Shown piece after piece: positions 6,345 through 12,989 of a stretch of DNA of 12,989 nt. Under the pieces are notes generated by a model. That model ran no database searches. It worked only from the letters and a program-made list of their open reading frames with translations, and was not told the origin of the DNA. Each line of letters opens with the position of its first letter. Position 1 is the first letter of the stretch. The position numbers and the translations under genes were made by a program. The stretch is from the NCBI GenBank assembly GCA_945877885.1, contig CAMCSI010000021.1, positions 1-12,989 of the forward strand, read 5' to 3'. Source of the DNA: Chlamydia trachomatis. GTDB taxonomy: Bacteria; Chlamydiota; Chlamydiia; Chlamydiales; 2-12-FULL-49-11.

Positions 6345-7553
6345 ATGAAAGCAGTACTCTCTAGATTTTTTTCTTTTAAGGTTTTGTCCGCAGCTCTTTT
6401 GATAGGAGGCGCATGTATTGGAGGTGGAATATTAGGGGTACCGGTGGAAGCTGGCAGTCTTGGATTTTACCCCTCAGCATTGATATTATTAGGTTCGTGG
6501 TTATTTATGACCCTTACCGCCTTTTTGTACGCAGAGGCATCTTTATGGATGGAAGAGGAAAACGCTCACGTAGTGTCTATTGCAAAACATCTGTTAGGGA
6601 GGAAGGGAGAGTGGGTTGCAGTTTTGTTATATCTTTTTATGGGATATGCATCCCTTGTAGCTTATAATTCAGGTGGGGCGCAGTTAATAGAGCATTTTTC
6701 TGAAGGATCTATTAAACTTGTTTGGTGCAATGTTATTTATGCGGTTATTTTTGGATCAACGTTTTATTTTGGAGCAAAAATAGTTGGATTGATCAATATG
6801 CTACTCATGTTTGGCTTAATTGTTTCTTATCTTTTTATGATTGGACTCGGCCTTGAGGGGATTAACACAAGCCTTTTGACTCATTTTTCATGGAGGGGGT
6901 TTTATACAGTCATACCATTAATGATCACATCCTTTAGTTTTCAAATGATTATTCCAAGTATAGCCCTTTATTTGGATAAAAACCCTAGAGATTTAAAGTA
7001 TACTATCGTTTTTGGGGTAACGCTTGCTTTAATTTTTTATCTATTATGGATTTTTGTGGTCATGGGGACAGTGCCTGTTGAAGGGAAAAATGGACTTAAT
7101 GAGGCGCTAAAAAATGCACAGGTGGCAACAGCTTCCTTAAAGGTATATGCGCATCATCCAATTATTGGAACGCTCGGGGAGTTTTTCGCATTTTTTGCCA
7201 TCTCCACCTCCTATTTAGCTATTGGTCTTGGCTTATATGATTTTTTAGCAGATCTTTTTAACCTTAAGAAGCGTGGGCTCGGAAAATGTATTTTGGGACT
7301 GTTAGTTGTTTTACCTACATTGTATATAACGATGACCTTTCCTAATATTTTTCTTGCAGCATTGGATATTACGGGCGGCTTTGGCGATTCTATTTTAAAT
7401 GGAATATTACCTGTGATCATGATTTGGATCGGTCGATATGTGATCGGTTATAAAAGCAGTCTAAAACTTCTCGGGGGTAGAACTTTACTATCATTAATCT
7501 TTATTTGTTCCTTGATGATTATCACCTCACAAATATTGAAAATGGTTCTTTAG
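6345..7553 (+). CDS. tyrP: TyrP-type aromatic amino-acid permease
   Basis: This 402-residue integral membrane protein has about eleven hydrophobic segments. The family signature near the N-terminus, GGACIGGGILGVPVEAG at residues 21-37, is the glycine-rich unwound first helix of the HAAP (Mtr/TnaB/TyrP) transporters. These are proton symporters importing tyrosine or tryptophan across the inner membrane. Chlamydiae characteristically carry tyrP genes, sometimes duplicated, and depend on host amino acids. Which of tyrosine or tryptophan is carried cannot be read from the sequence. The ATG at 6345 lacks a strong ribosome binding site (AAGG 10 bases upstream, inside an inverted repeat). The TAG stop overlaps the stop codon of the convergent gene by 3 bases. 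Confidence 0.88.
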   Translation: MKAVLSRFFSFKVLSAALLIGGACIGGGILGVPVEAGSLGFYPSALILLGSWLFMTLTAFLYAEASLWMEEENAHVVSIAKHLLGRKGEWVAVLLYLFMGYASLVAYNSGGAQLIEHFSEGSIKLVWCNVIYAVIFGSTFYFGAKIVGLINMLLMFGLIVSYLFMIGLGLEGINTSLLTHFSWRGFYTVIPLMITSFSFQMIIPSIALYLDKNPRDLKYTIVFGVTLALIFYLLWIFVVMGTVPVEGKNGLNEALKNAQVATASLKVYAHHPIIGTLGEFFAFFAISTSYLAIGLGLYDFLADLFNLKKRGLGKCILGLLVVLPTLYITMTFPNIFLAALDITGGFGDSILNGILPVIMIWIGRYVIGYKSSLKLLGGRTLLSLIFICSLMIITSQILKMVL

Positions 7554-8203
7554 TTTGCAGGAGTAACTAAATCATTCCAAAGGAATTTTTTTCCACTTGG
7601 TTTATGAGTAAATAAGGGGAATGCTGGATTATTTAGGAGCATTTTACCGCGCTGATTTTCATTATAGTCTTTATAATGGTCGGTAAACATCTCTTCAAAA
7701 CTCATTTTATTTGAGGGGTTTTGAAGGAGAAATTGATAAAAAGCGATCTCTAGAATTTTTCTTTTTACTTCCATTTTTGTTGAAATATTTTCATTTTTTT
7801 CTTGCTTTAACACGTAATCTGCCGCTATTTTGATTCTTGCTGAAAGAGCTTTAACGTGAGAATCTTTTGAGGGCTGAGTTTTCATTTCGATAATGATTTT
7901 ATCTTCATGAGCTATTTGAGATTTAAGTTTCACCCCTTTTAAGTGTGGTGGGGTAAATACGAAACCAATTACCGGAATAACTGTTAACCCAAGAGTTGCA
8001 GTTACTATATGAATGGTTGCTAAAGCTGTGATAAGTGTGACTGCAATTGCGATAAGGACAACTAGCACGTAAGCTGTAATTGCTAGAGCTAAAAATAAAG
8101 TCTGCTTTTTTAAATCTTCATCTAGAGTTTTTTTTCTAATTTCTGGATAACAAAGATCGTTATATGTGCCTGCATGATTAAACTTTATAGCTGCAAGTGT
8201 CAA
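7550..8203 (-). CDS. Inc-like protein with bilobed hydrophobic segment
   Basis: The 217-residue product has one long hydrophobic region, residues about 35-83, made of two membrane-spanning stretches separated by a short turn near ATIHIV. A 34-residue polar N-terminus precedes it and a 134-residue charged, helix-prone tail follows. That bilobed layout is the hallmark of chlamydial inclusion-membrane (Inc) proteins, which are type III secretion substrates facing the host cytosol; the Inc idea rests on layout only. I recognise no named domain. The start is TTG at 8203: the antisense-strand sequence has a strong GGAGG (plus positions 8210-8214) 6 bases before it, and no in-frame ATG offers a better start. 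It is convergent with tyrP; their stop codons overlap and no terminator is visible between them. Confidence 0.72.
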   Translation of the reverse strand: MTLAAIKFNHAGTYNDLCYPEIRKKTLDEDLKKQTLFLALAITAYVLVVLIAIAVTLITALATIHIVTATLGLTVIPVIGFVFTPPHLKGVKLKSQIAHEDKIIIEMKTQPSKDSHVKALSARIKIAADYVLKQEKNENISTKMEVKRKILEIAFYQFLLQNPSNKMSFEEMFTDHYKDYNENQRGKMLLNNPAFPLFTHKPSGKKFLWNDLVTPAN

Positions 8204-8268
8204 AGATGTCCTCCATCTATTATACTAAGGTGTAACACTTTAGCCTTATTGCTATATTTTTGTGAAGG

Positions 8269-8673
8269 TTAAATATATTTTGCACAAATAAGAGTCATTT
8301 TTTGCAAAAGATTTGCAATACCAACTTGCCTTGACAGGGAAACTTTTTCTAAAAGTTTAATTTTTTTTATAATTTCAGGAGGTTGTTTGAAGATTGTTTC
8401 TGGGGCTTCGTCTGAGTAAAGGAAGGAGAGGATCGTAGCAAGACCTTTTGAAATAAGAGCCTCGGTTTGAATAAAAAACTGGATTTTCCCATCTTTATAG
8501 ATGTGAGTTAAATAAAGTTCACTTTGACAACCGGTGACAAGATTTTCTTTTAAAAGTTGCTCTTGCGGAAAAGGATTTGCCCGCTTTGAAAAAGAGATGA
8601 TTTCATTGTAAATTTCTTTTTCAGATTTATCTTTTGAAAAAATCTCTTCTAACAATCTAGTTTTTTCTTTCAT
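8269..8673 (-). CDS. sufE: SufE-family sulfur acceptor protein
   Basis: The 134-residue protein matches SufE in length and motifs. VTGCQSELYL at residues 46-55 holds the active cysteine C49, which takes persulfide sulfur from a SufS-type cysteine desulfurase for Fe-S cluster assembly. EALISKGLATILSFLYS (71-87) and the C-terminal LSRQVGIANLL (113-123) correspond to the other conserved blocks. No sufS, sufB, sufC or sufD is within the window, so its partners lie elsewhere. It is probably co-oriented with the Inc-like gene 65 bases downstream. The ATG at 8673 has no clear ribosome binding site, but no better start exists. CsdE is the alternative name within the same family. Confidence 0.88.
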   Translation of the reverse strand: MKEKTRLLEEIFSKDKSEKEIYNEIISFSKRANPFPQEQLLKENLVTGCQSELYLTHIYKDGKIQFFIQTEALISKGLATILSFLYSDEAPETIFKQPPEIIKKIKLLEKVSLSRQVGIANLLQKMTLICAKYI

Positions 8674-8735
8674 ATATTTTTTGTGGAAATCTTTAAATAG
8701 ATAGATTTGTATTGAGAATAATATCCTATTTATTT

Positions 8736-8743
8736 ATTATACT
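8736..8743. promoter_or_regulatory. overlapping divergent -10 boxes for sufE and infA
   Basis: The minus strand reads a perfect TATAAT over 8741-8736, pointing to sufE, and the plus strand reads TATACT at 8738-8743, pointing to infA. Neither has a good -35 at 17 bases (plus strand: TTGAGA at 8712, spacing 20). Sharing of one AT-rich core by both directions is plausible but unproven. Confidence 0.4.
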
Positions 8744-8786
8744 ACAACAATAATACTTGATGAGTTTTAAACTAGGGAAAAGAAAT

Positions 8787-9011
8787 ATGGCAAATAAAGA
8801 AGACGTCTTGGAAGTAGAAGGTGTTGTACAAGAGTTACTTCCGAATATGATGTTTTTGGTGAAATTAGACAATGAGATTAAGATCATAGCACATTTATGC
8901 GGAAAAATGAGGATGAGAAATATTAGGGTGCTTGTTGGGGATCATGTAAAAATTGAGATGTCATCTTATGATCTTACAAAGGGAAGAATCGTCTACAGGG
9001 GGAAAAGGTAA
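8787..9011 (+). CDS. infA: translation initiation factor IF-1
   Basis: The 74-residue protein begins MANKEDVLEVEGVVQELLPN and is a single S1/OB-fold: it contains FLVKLDNEIKIIAHLCGKMR, VGDHVKIEMS and DLTKGRIVYR, as in bacterial IF-1. It binds the ribosomal A site with IF-2 and IF-3 during initiation. An in-frame TTG at 8757 would add ten residues, but the ATG at 8787 gives the family's normal start and has AGGG at 8774-8777. Position before tRNA-Thr and tuf is as in Chlamydia. Confidence 0.95.
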   Translation: MANKEDVLEVEGVVQELLPNMMFLVKLDNEIKIIAHLCGKMRMRNIRVLVGDHVKIEMSSYDLTKGRIVYRGKR

Positions 9012-9040
9012 GAATAGAAGATTTACTATTGCCTTTTTTT
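9003..9040 (+). terminator. possible terminator overlapping the infA stop
   Basis: AAAAGGTAA (9003-9011, including the stop codon) can pair with TTGCCTTTT (9029-9037) with one G-U pair, and a seven-T run covers 9034-9040. The 17-base loop and A-U-rich stem make it modest. Its right arm is also the -35 box of the next promoter. Confidence 0.4.
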
Positions 9041-9057
9041 AGATCTTTAGTTATACT
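9029..9057 (+). promoter_or_regulatory. promoter for tRNA-Thr and tuf
   Basis: TTGCCT (9029-9034) and TATACT (9052-9057) are 17 bases apart, a good housekeeping promoter match. It would start near 9064, about 70 bases before tRNA-Thr, giving a leader that contains the short hairpin ACCACA/TGTGGT (9088-9102). Confidence 0.6.
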
Positions 9058-9132
9058 ACTTCACATTCGAGAATTAAACTAAAGTATACCACAAAATGTG
9101 GTGCTTAAGAGGCAGAATAAGAAACAAGGCAC

Positions 9133-9205
9133 GCCCAGGTAGCTCAGTTGGTAGAGCACTTGCATGGTAAGCAAGAGGTCGAAGGTTCGATTCCTGTCCT
9201 GGGCA
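9133..9205 (+). tRNA. tRNA-Thr (anticodon GGT)
   Basis: A 73-nt cloverleaf: acceptor GCCCAGG/CCTGGGC, D arm GCTC/GAGC, anticodon stem CTTGC/GCAAG with loop ATGGTAA (GGT at the anticodon position), T loop TTCGATT, discriminator A. CCA is not encoded. The T stem GAAGG/CCTGT has an A-G mismatch at the second pair and a G-U at the first. Its place between infA and tuf is the chlamydial one. Confidence 0.95.
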
Positions 9206-9248
9206 AAAAAAATTAAACAAAAAGAGTCTTTTCGGAGGATAAACACTA

Positions 9249-10430
9249 ATGGCAAAAGAAAAATTTAAAAGAGATAAACCACACGTAAATATCGGAACTA
9301 TTGGACACGTTGACCACGGTAAGACAACTCTTACTGCAGCTATAACTAAAGTTTTAGCTGAGGCGTTCGGCGGTACATTTAGAGATTACGCGTCGATTGA
9401 TAATGCTCCAGAGGAAAAAGCTCGTGGTATTACAATTAACTCAAGTCACGTTGAGTATGAAACAGCAGCAAGGCACTACGCACACGTAGACTGTCCTGGA
9501 CACGCTGACTATGTTAAAAACATGATTACTGGTGCGGCTCAAATGGATGGAGCAATTCTTGTTGTGGCAGCAACTGATGGTGCTATGCCTCAAACTAGAG
9601 AGCATATCCTTCTTGCAAGACAAGTTGGTGTTCCTTCGGTCGTTGTATTTATCAACAAATGTGATGCAGTGGATGATGATGAATTACTAGACTTAGTTGA
9701 GATGGAAATTGATGAATTATTAACTGCTCAAGGGTATAAAGATACAGGTTTTATAAGAGGTTCTGCTCTTAAAGGTCTAGAAGGCGATCCTAAATACGTA
9801 GCTAAAATCAAAGAATTGATGGCTATGGTTGATGTGAAGATCCCTACTCCAGTACGTGAAGTTGACAAGCCATACCTAATGCCAATTGAAGATGTATTCT
9901 CCATTGCAGGACGTGGTACTGTGGTAACAGGCCGTGTGGAAAGAGGAGTGATTAAGGTTAACGATAAGATTGACATTGTTGGTCTTCGTGAAACAAGAAA
10001 AGAAGTTGTTGCAATTGGTCTTGAGATGTTTAATAAACTTCTTGATGAAGCAAGAGCAGGGGAGAACGTTGGTGTTCTTTTAAGAGGTGTGGATAAAAAA
10101 GATGTAGAAAGAGGAATGGTTCTTTCAGCTACTGGAACTTGTAAGTCACACACGAAGTTTATTGGAAAGGTGTATATCCTAACTAAAGAAGAGGGTGGAC
10201 GTCATAAGCCCTTCTTTACAGGTTATAGACCACAGTTTTACTTCAGAACAACAGACGTAACAGGTGCTGTATCACTTGCAGAAGGCACTGAGATGGTTAT
10301 GCCAGGTGATAACGCTGAAGTAACAGTTGAGCTAATCTCACCTGTAGCTATGGAAGAAGGTATGCGTTTTGCTATCCGTGAGGGTGGAAGAACAATTGGA
10401 GCAGGTACTGTTTCAAAAATTCTTAACTAA
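9249..10430 (+). CDS. tuf: elongation factor Tu
   Basis: The 393-residue GTPase delivers aminoacyl-tRNA to the ribosome. The P-loop GHVDHGKT is at residues 19-26, followed by RGITINSSHVEY (switch I end), DCPGH (switch II start) and NKCD, then the two beta-barrel domains ending GRTIGAGTVSKIL. Length matches chlamydial EF-Tu (about 394). The ribosome binding site GGAGGA (9234-9239) is strong. Transcribed after tRNA-Thr from the promoter at 9029; a strong terminator follows. Codon choice looks more ordered than in neighbouring unknown genes, as expected for an abundant protein. Confidence 0.98.
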   Translation: MAKEKFKRDKPHVNIGTIGHVDHGKTTLTAAITKVLAEAFGGTFRDYASIDNAPEEKARGITINSSHVEYETAARHYAHVDCPGHADYVKNMITGAAQMDGAILVVAATDGAMPQTREHILLARQVGVPSVVVFINKCDAVDDDELLDLVEMEIDELLTAQGYKDTGFIRGSALKGLEGDPKYVAKIKELMAMVDVKIPTPVREVDKPYLMPIEDVFSIAGRGTVVTGRVERGVIKVNDKIDIVGLRETRKEVVAIGLEMFNKLLDEARAGENVGVLLRGVDKKDVERGMVLSATGTCKSHTKFIGKVYILTKEEGGRHKPFFTGYRPQFYFRTTDVTGAVSLAEGTEMVMPGDNAEVTVELISPVAMEEGMRFAIREGGRTIGAGTVSKILN

Positions 10431-10440
10431 AGGTTAATAG

Positions 10441-10468
10441 GGGGTGGAGTTAATCCACCCCTTGTTTT
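10441..10468 (+). terminator. strong hairpin between tuf and tRNA-Trp
   Basis: GGGGTGGA (10441-10448) and TCCACCCC (10454-10461) form a perfect 8-bp G+C-rich stem with a 5-base loop, followed by TTGTTTT (10462-10468). The tail ends exactly one base before tRNA-Trp. It should stop most tuf transcripts; readthrough would supply tRNA-Trp and secE-nusG. Confidence 0.85.
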
Positions 10469-10541
10469 GGGTGTGTAGCTCAATTGGTAGAGCGGCGGTC
10501 TCCAAAGCCGCAGGTTAGGGGTTCGAGACCCTTCGCACTCG
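10469..10541 (+). tRNA. tRNA-Trp (anticodon CCA)
   Basis: A 73-nt cloverleaf: acceptor GGGTGTG/CGCACTC with two G-U pairs, D arm GCTC/GAGC, anticodon stem GCGGT/GCCGC with loop CTCCAAA (anticodon CCA), T arm AGGGG/CCCTT around TTCGAGA, discriminator G as usual for Trp. CCA is not encoded. It sits between tuf and secE as in Chlamydia. Confidence 0.96.
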
Positions 10542-10562
10542 TTAATGAAATAAGGGATTAAA

Positions 10563-10793
10563 ATGGCAGAGATCATAGAGGAAAATGAGAGGGTTAAGAG
10601 AGAATCTTTTGTTAAGTCTTTAAAAAAAGAAGCGACAAAGATCACTTGGCCATCCAGAAAAAGTTTAAGAACAAGTGTTAAAGTGGTGGTCATTTCGATG
10701 TTTGTTTTTGGATTAGGCATTTATTGTGCGGATTTATTTGTAAATAAGGCGCTATCTATGCTAAACTCTGTGATTTTTAGATTGATAGGATAA
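10563..10793 (+). CDS. secE: preprotein translocase subunit SecE
   Basis: A 76-residue single-spanning SecE: amphipathic stretch SFVKSLKKEATKITWPSRKSL (about 15-35, containing the conserved TWPSRK) followed by one membrane helix at about 39-60. It clamps SecY in the SecYEG channel of the inner membrane. AAGGGA at 10552-10557 is the ribosome binding site. It is 4 bases from nusG, the near-universal bacterial pairing. Confidence 0.95.
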   Translation: MAEIIEENERVKRESFVKSLKKEATKITWPSRKSLRTSVKVVVISMFVFGLGIYCADLFVNKALSMLNSVIFRLIG

Positions 10794-10797
10794 ATAA

Positions 10798-11337
10798 ATG
10801 GCAGAAAATTGGTATGTGCTCCAGGTTTTTTCTGGACGTGAGAAGAAGGTAAAGAGATCTATTGAAGAAAATGCTGTTAAGACAGGAATGAATTCCAGTG
10901 TCTTAGAAGTGTACATCCCTGTAGAAAACGTTGTAGAAGTTAAAAATGGCAATAAAGTTATTCGAGAGAAGATTTTATGGCCAGGATATGTCTTAGTGAA
11001 GATGGATCTTACAGATGAGGTATGGCACTTCATTAAAAAACAAAATGAGGTTCTTGATTTTCTAGGAGGGGGCGCGCCTGCACCTTTAAGTGATAAAGAA
11101 GTGGAAGATCTTGTTAAGAACTTAAGAACGGATGAGGGCGGGGTTGTTCACAAGTACAATATCGATTGTGGTGATGTAGTGAAAATTACCGATGGTGTTT
11201 TTATCAATCTAACAGGAACAGTTAACGAAATATTTCAAGACAAAGGTAAGTTGAGCGTGCTTGTTTCCATTTTTGGAAGAGATACGAAGGTAGACGATCT
11301 TGAAATGTGGCAAGTAGAAAAAATAACAAATGATTAA
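10798..11337 (+). CDS. nusG: transcription termination/antitermination factor NusG
   Basis: The 179-residue protein has the NGN domain at its N-terminus (NWYVLQVFSGREKKVKRSI, then ILWPGYVLVKMDL around 61-73) and a C-terminal KOW domain (GDVVKITDGVFINLTGTVNEI, about 125-145). It binds elongating RNA polymerase and couples it to Rho or the ribosome. AGGA at 10787-10790 serves as ribosome binding site. Length is typical. Confidence 0.97.
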   Translation: MAENWYVLQVFSGREKKVKRSIEENAVKTGMNSSVLEVYIPVENVVEVKNGNKVIREKILWPGYVLVKMDLTDEVWHFIKKQNEVLDFLGGGAPAPLSDKEVEDLVKNLRTDEGGVVHKYNIDCGDVVKITDGVFINLTGTVNEIFQDKGKLSVLVSIFGRDTKVDDLEMWQVEKITND

Positions 11338-11350
11338 GGCAGGATAGATA

Positions 11351-11794
11351 ATGGCTAAGAAAAAAATACTTAAACTAATTAAATTACAAATCCAATCAGG
11401 AAAAGCTACGCCTGCACCGCCAATTGGACCTGCACTTGGTTCAGCTGGTGTCAATATCATGGCATTTTGTAAAGAATTTAACGCAAAGACACAGGGTGAC
11501 TCTCAAATTAGACCTGTCATTATTACTGTGTTTGTGGATAAGAGTTTTACTTTTGAACTAAAACAGCCCCCGATGTCAAGGCTGATTTTGGCAAAAGCAA
11601 AAGTAGCAAAAGGGTCTTCAGTTGCAAATAGAGACAAGGTTGGAAAGATATCTAAGCAAGATGTAAAAGATATTGTGAATATTAAACTTCCAGATCTTCG
11701 TTTAAAGCATAGCATCGATACTGAAGAAGGATATGCAGCAGCGGCTAACATCGTGGCGGGAACGGCTCGCTCGATGGGTATAGACGTTGAATAG
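11351..11794 (+). CDS. rplK: 50S ribosomal protein L11
   Basis: The 147-residue protein contains the N-terminal signature KATPAPPIGPALGSAGVNIM (about 18-37) and the C-terminal 23S-binding domain ending GTARSMGIDV. It forms the GTPase-associated centre base with L10 and L12. AGGA at 11341-11344 precedes the ATG. It is 13 bases after nusG. Confidence 0.98.
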   Translation: MAKKKILKLIKLQIQSGKATPAPPIGPALGSAGVNIMAFCKEFNAKTQGDSQIRPVIITVFVDKSFTFELKQPPMSRLILAKAKVAKGSSVANRDKVGKISKQDVKDIVNIKLPDLRLKHSIDTEEGYAAAANIVAGTARSMGIDVE

Positions 11795-11816
11795 AATATA
11801 GATAAGGTAAAAATAC

Positions 11817-12506
11817 ATGTCAAAAAGTAAAAGATTTAAAGATGCAGTGAAAGATCTTAATCTATTAAAGACATACTCAGTCAAAGAGGGAATAGAGATA
11901 CTTAAAAAGTTCTCTCCTGCTAAATTTGATGAGACGTTTGAAATAGCATTAAATATGGGTGTAGATCCAAAAAAAGCTGATCAACAAGTAAGAAGCAGCA
12001 TTCTTCTTCCTCATGGTACAGGAAAGACTCTAAGAGTTTTGGTGTTCGCAAAAGGAGATAAAGCTAAGGAAGCAGAAGACGCAGGAGCGGATTTTGTGGG
12101 AGCTGAAGAGCTTGCAGAAAAGATTAAAGAAGGTTGGACAGGTTTTGATCAAGTAATTGCAACTCCAGATATGATGAGAGTTGTGGGTCAATTGGGTAAA
12201 GTATTAGGACCTCGTGGTCTTATGCCTGCTCCGAAAGCTGGAACAGTAACAACTGATGTTGCAAGAGCTGTAAAAGAAGTTAAAGCTGGTAGAGTTGAGT
12301 TTAGAGTTGATAAAAGTTCAAATATTCATTCAATTTTTGGTAAGTTGTCTTTTTCTACAGAATCATTAGTGGATAACTTTAATGCTCTTGTTGGTGCGAT
12401 TGTAAAGGCAAAGCCTGTTGCAATGAAAGGTGTGTATATAAAATCCATCAGTATCTCGACTACAATGGGACCTGGATTAAAATTAGAATCTAACATGTCG
12501 TATTAG
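11817..12506 (+). CDS. rplA: 50S ribosomal protein L1
   Basis: The 229-residue protein carries the L1 signature around GKVLGPRGLMPAPKAGTVT (about 128-146) and the C-terminal SSNIHSIFGKLSF and TTMGPG blocks. It forms the mobile L1 stalk. AAGG at 11804-11807 is its ribosome binding site. L1 often represses its own operon through an mRNA site near rplK, but I could not identify one in the short gap before rplK. Confidence 0.98.
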   Translation: MSKSKRFKDAVKDLNLLKTYSVKEGIEILKKFSPAKFDETFEIALNMGVDPKKADQQVRSSILLPHGTGKTLRVLVFAKGDKAKEAEDAGADFVGAEELAEKIKEGWTGFDQVIATPDMMRVVGQLGKVLGPRGLMPAPKAGTVTTDVARAVKEVKAGRVEFRVDKSSNIHSIFGKLSFSTESLVDNFNALVGAIVKAKPVAMKGVYIKSISISTTMGPGLKLESNMSY

Positions 12507-12517
12507 GAGAGAAGATT

Positions 12518-12989
12518 ATGTCAGCCGAAAAACAAGCGCTTCTTGATGAAGTAAAAGATAAAATTGATTTATACCAAGGGTTTATTCTCGCCTCTTATGA
12601 TAAGCTTACCGCTAATACTCTAGCTGAGATGAGAAAATCTTTAGTTAAAGTAGGTGGTGATATGTTCGTGGTAAAAAAACGAGTATTTGCCAAAGCTGCT
12701 CTAGAGAAAAAGATATCTTATTCTTTAGATCAATTAGAAGGTCACGTGCTATTTGCAATGGGTAAAGGAAATTTTACTGCAGTAGCAAAAGAGATGTTCA
12801 GAGTTAAAGATGAAACAAAGGCTTTGAAGATCTTAGGTGGATACTTTGAAGAGAATAAATGTGAAGCTTCCCAAGTGGAGCTAATTTCTAAACTACCGTC
12901 ACTTGATGAAATGAGAGCACAGTTCATTGGATTGCTTACAGCACCAATGAGTCATACTCTAGCGACAATTGATGCAAAGTTAGCAAGCG
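12518..12989 (+). CDS. rplJ: 50S ribosomal protein L10, 3'-partial
   Basis: The visible 157 residues start MSAEKQALLDEVKDKID and include FILASYDKLTANTLAEMRKSL and FVVKKRVFAKAAL, the L10 N-terminal rRNA-binding domain. The C-terminal helix that carries L7/L12 dimers is just beginning at the window edge. AGGAGAG at 12505-12511 gives a strong ribosome binding site. The gene is 11 bases after rplA; rplL would be expected next. Confidence 0.95.
   Translation, partial: MSAEKQALLDEVKDKIDLYQGFILASYDKLTANTLAEMRKSLVKVGGDMFVVKKRVFAKAALEKKISYSLDQLEGHVLFAMGKGNFTAVAKEMFRVKDETKALKILGGYFEENKCEASQVELISKLPSLDEMRAQFIGLLTAPMSHTLATIDAKLAS

Noticed and set aside
8219..8224. Perfect TATAAT (minus strand) before the Inc-like gene as its promoter
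   Set aside because: Transcription from it would start at about the GGAGG ribosome binding site, and no -35 box is found 16-18 bases upstream, so use as the main promoter is doubtful.
8740..8755. TACTACAACAATAATA before infA as a third BlaI operator
   Set aside because: Only the left arm matches; the inverted right arm GTAGTA is absent.
9728..10153. Minus-strand open frame inside tuf
   Set aside because: EF-Tu is unambiguous on the plus strand; the antisense frame is a codon-bias shadow.
10427..10720. Minus-strand 97-codon frame spanning tRNA-Trp and secE
   Set aside because: It runs through a terminator, a tRNA and a recognised gene on the opposite strand.

Overview
The window is AT-rich bacterial DNA and almost certainly comes from a member of the Chlamydiae, most likely a chlamydia-like (environmental) lineage rather than Chlamydia itself. 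Three things point there. The right third has the order infA, tRNA-Thr(GGT), tuf, tRNA-Trp(CCA), secE, nusG, rplK, rplA, rplJ, which is the order I know from Chlamydia. The MYG1-HIT-HEAT trio at 3325-6270 resembles a small conserved chlamydial cluster (from memory, around CT386-CT384 of C. trachomatis). There is also a TyrP-type amino-acid permease and a protein with the bilobed hydrophobic segment typical of inclusion-membrane proteins. A DUF4116-type repeat protein and a BlaI/M56 signalling pair are not part of the standard Chlamydia gene set and suggest a larger, amoeba-associated type of genome.

Layout, left to right. Positions 1-881 hold a tandem-repeat (DUF4116-like) protein whose frame is open to the left edge, so it is probably 5'-truncated. 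Positions 882-1197 are a gene-free stretch with two inverted repeats, then a promoter with a BlaI-type operator placed between its -35 and -10 boxes. Positions 1198-2630 are a two-gene operon: a BlaI/MecI-family repressor and a BlaR1-like M56 membrane metalloprotease without the extracellular beta-lactam sensor domain. After a clear intrinsic terminator, a second nearly identical operator sits directly before the ribosome binding site of a small exported cysteine-rich protein (2704-3168). These parts look like a self-contained regulon: protease, repressor and secreted target, with no beta-lactamase or penicillin-binding protein in view.

Positions 3253-6270 are an operon with a good promoter, encoding a MYG1-family nuclease/phosphoesterase, a HIT nucleotide hydrolase (4-bp ATGA overlap) and an exported HEAT-repeat protein. 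TyrP (6345-7553) follows, preceded by an inverted repeat that includes its likely ribosome binding site. On the minus strand lie an Inc-like bilobed membrane protein (7550-8203, TTG start, stop codon overlapping that of tyrP) and a SufE-type sulfur acceptor (8269-8673). From 8787 to the right edge is the translation/transcription/secretion block: IF1, tRNA-Thr, EF-Tu, a strong terminator, tRNA-Trp, SecE, NusG and ribosomal proteins L11, L1 and L10 (L10 cut by the window end).

The most interesting system is the BlaI/M56 unit with its paired operators and unknown secreted target. All motif assignments were made by eye; no database search was run.
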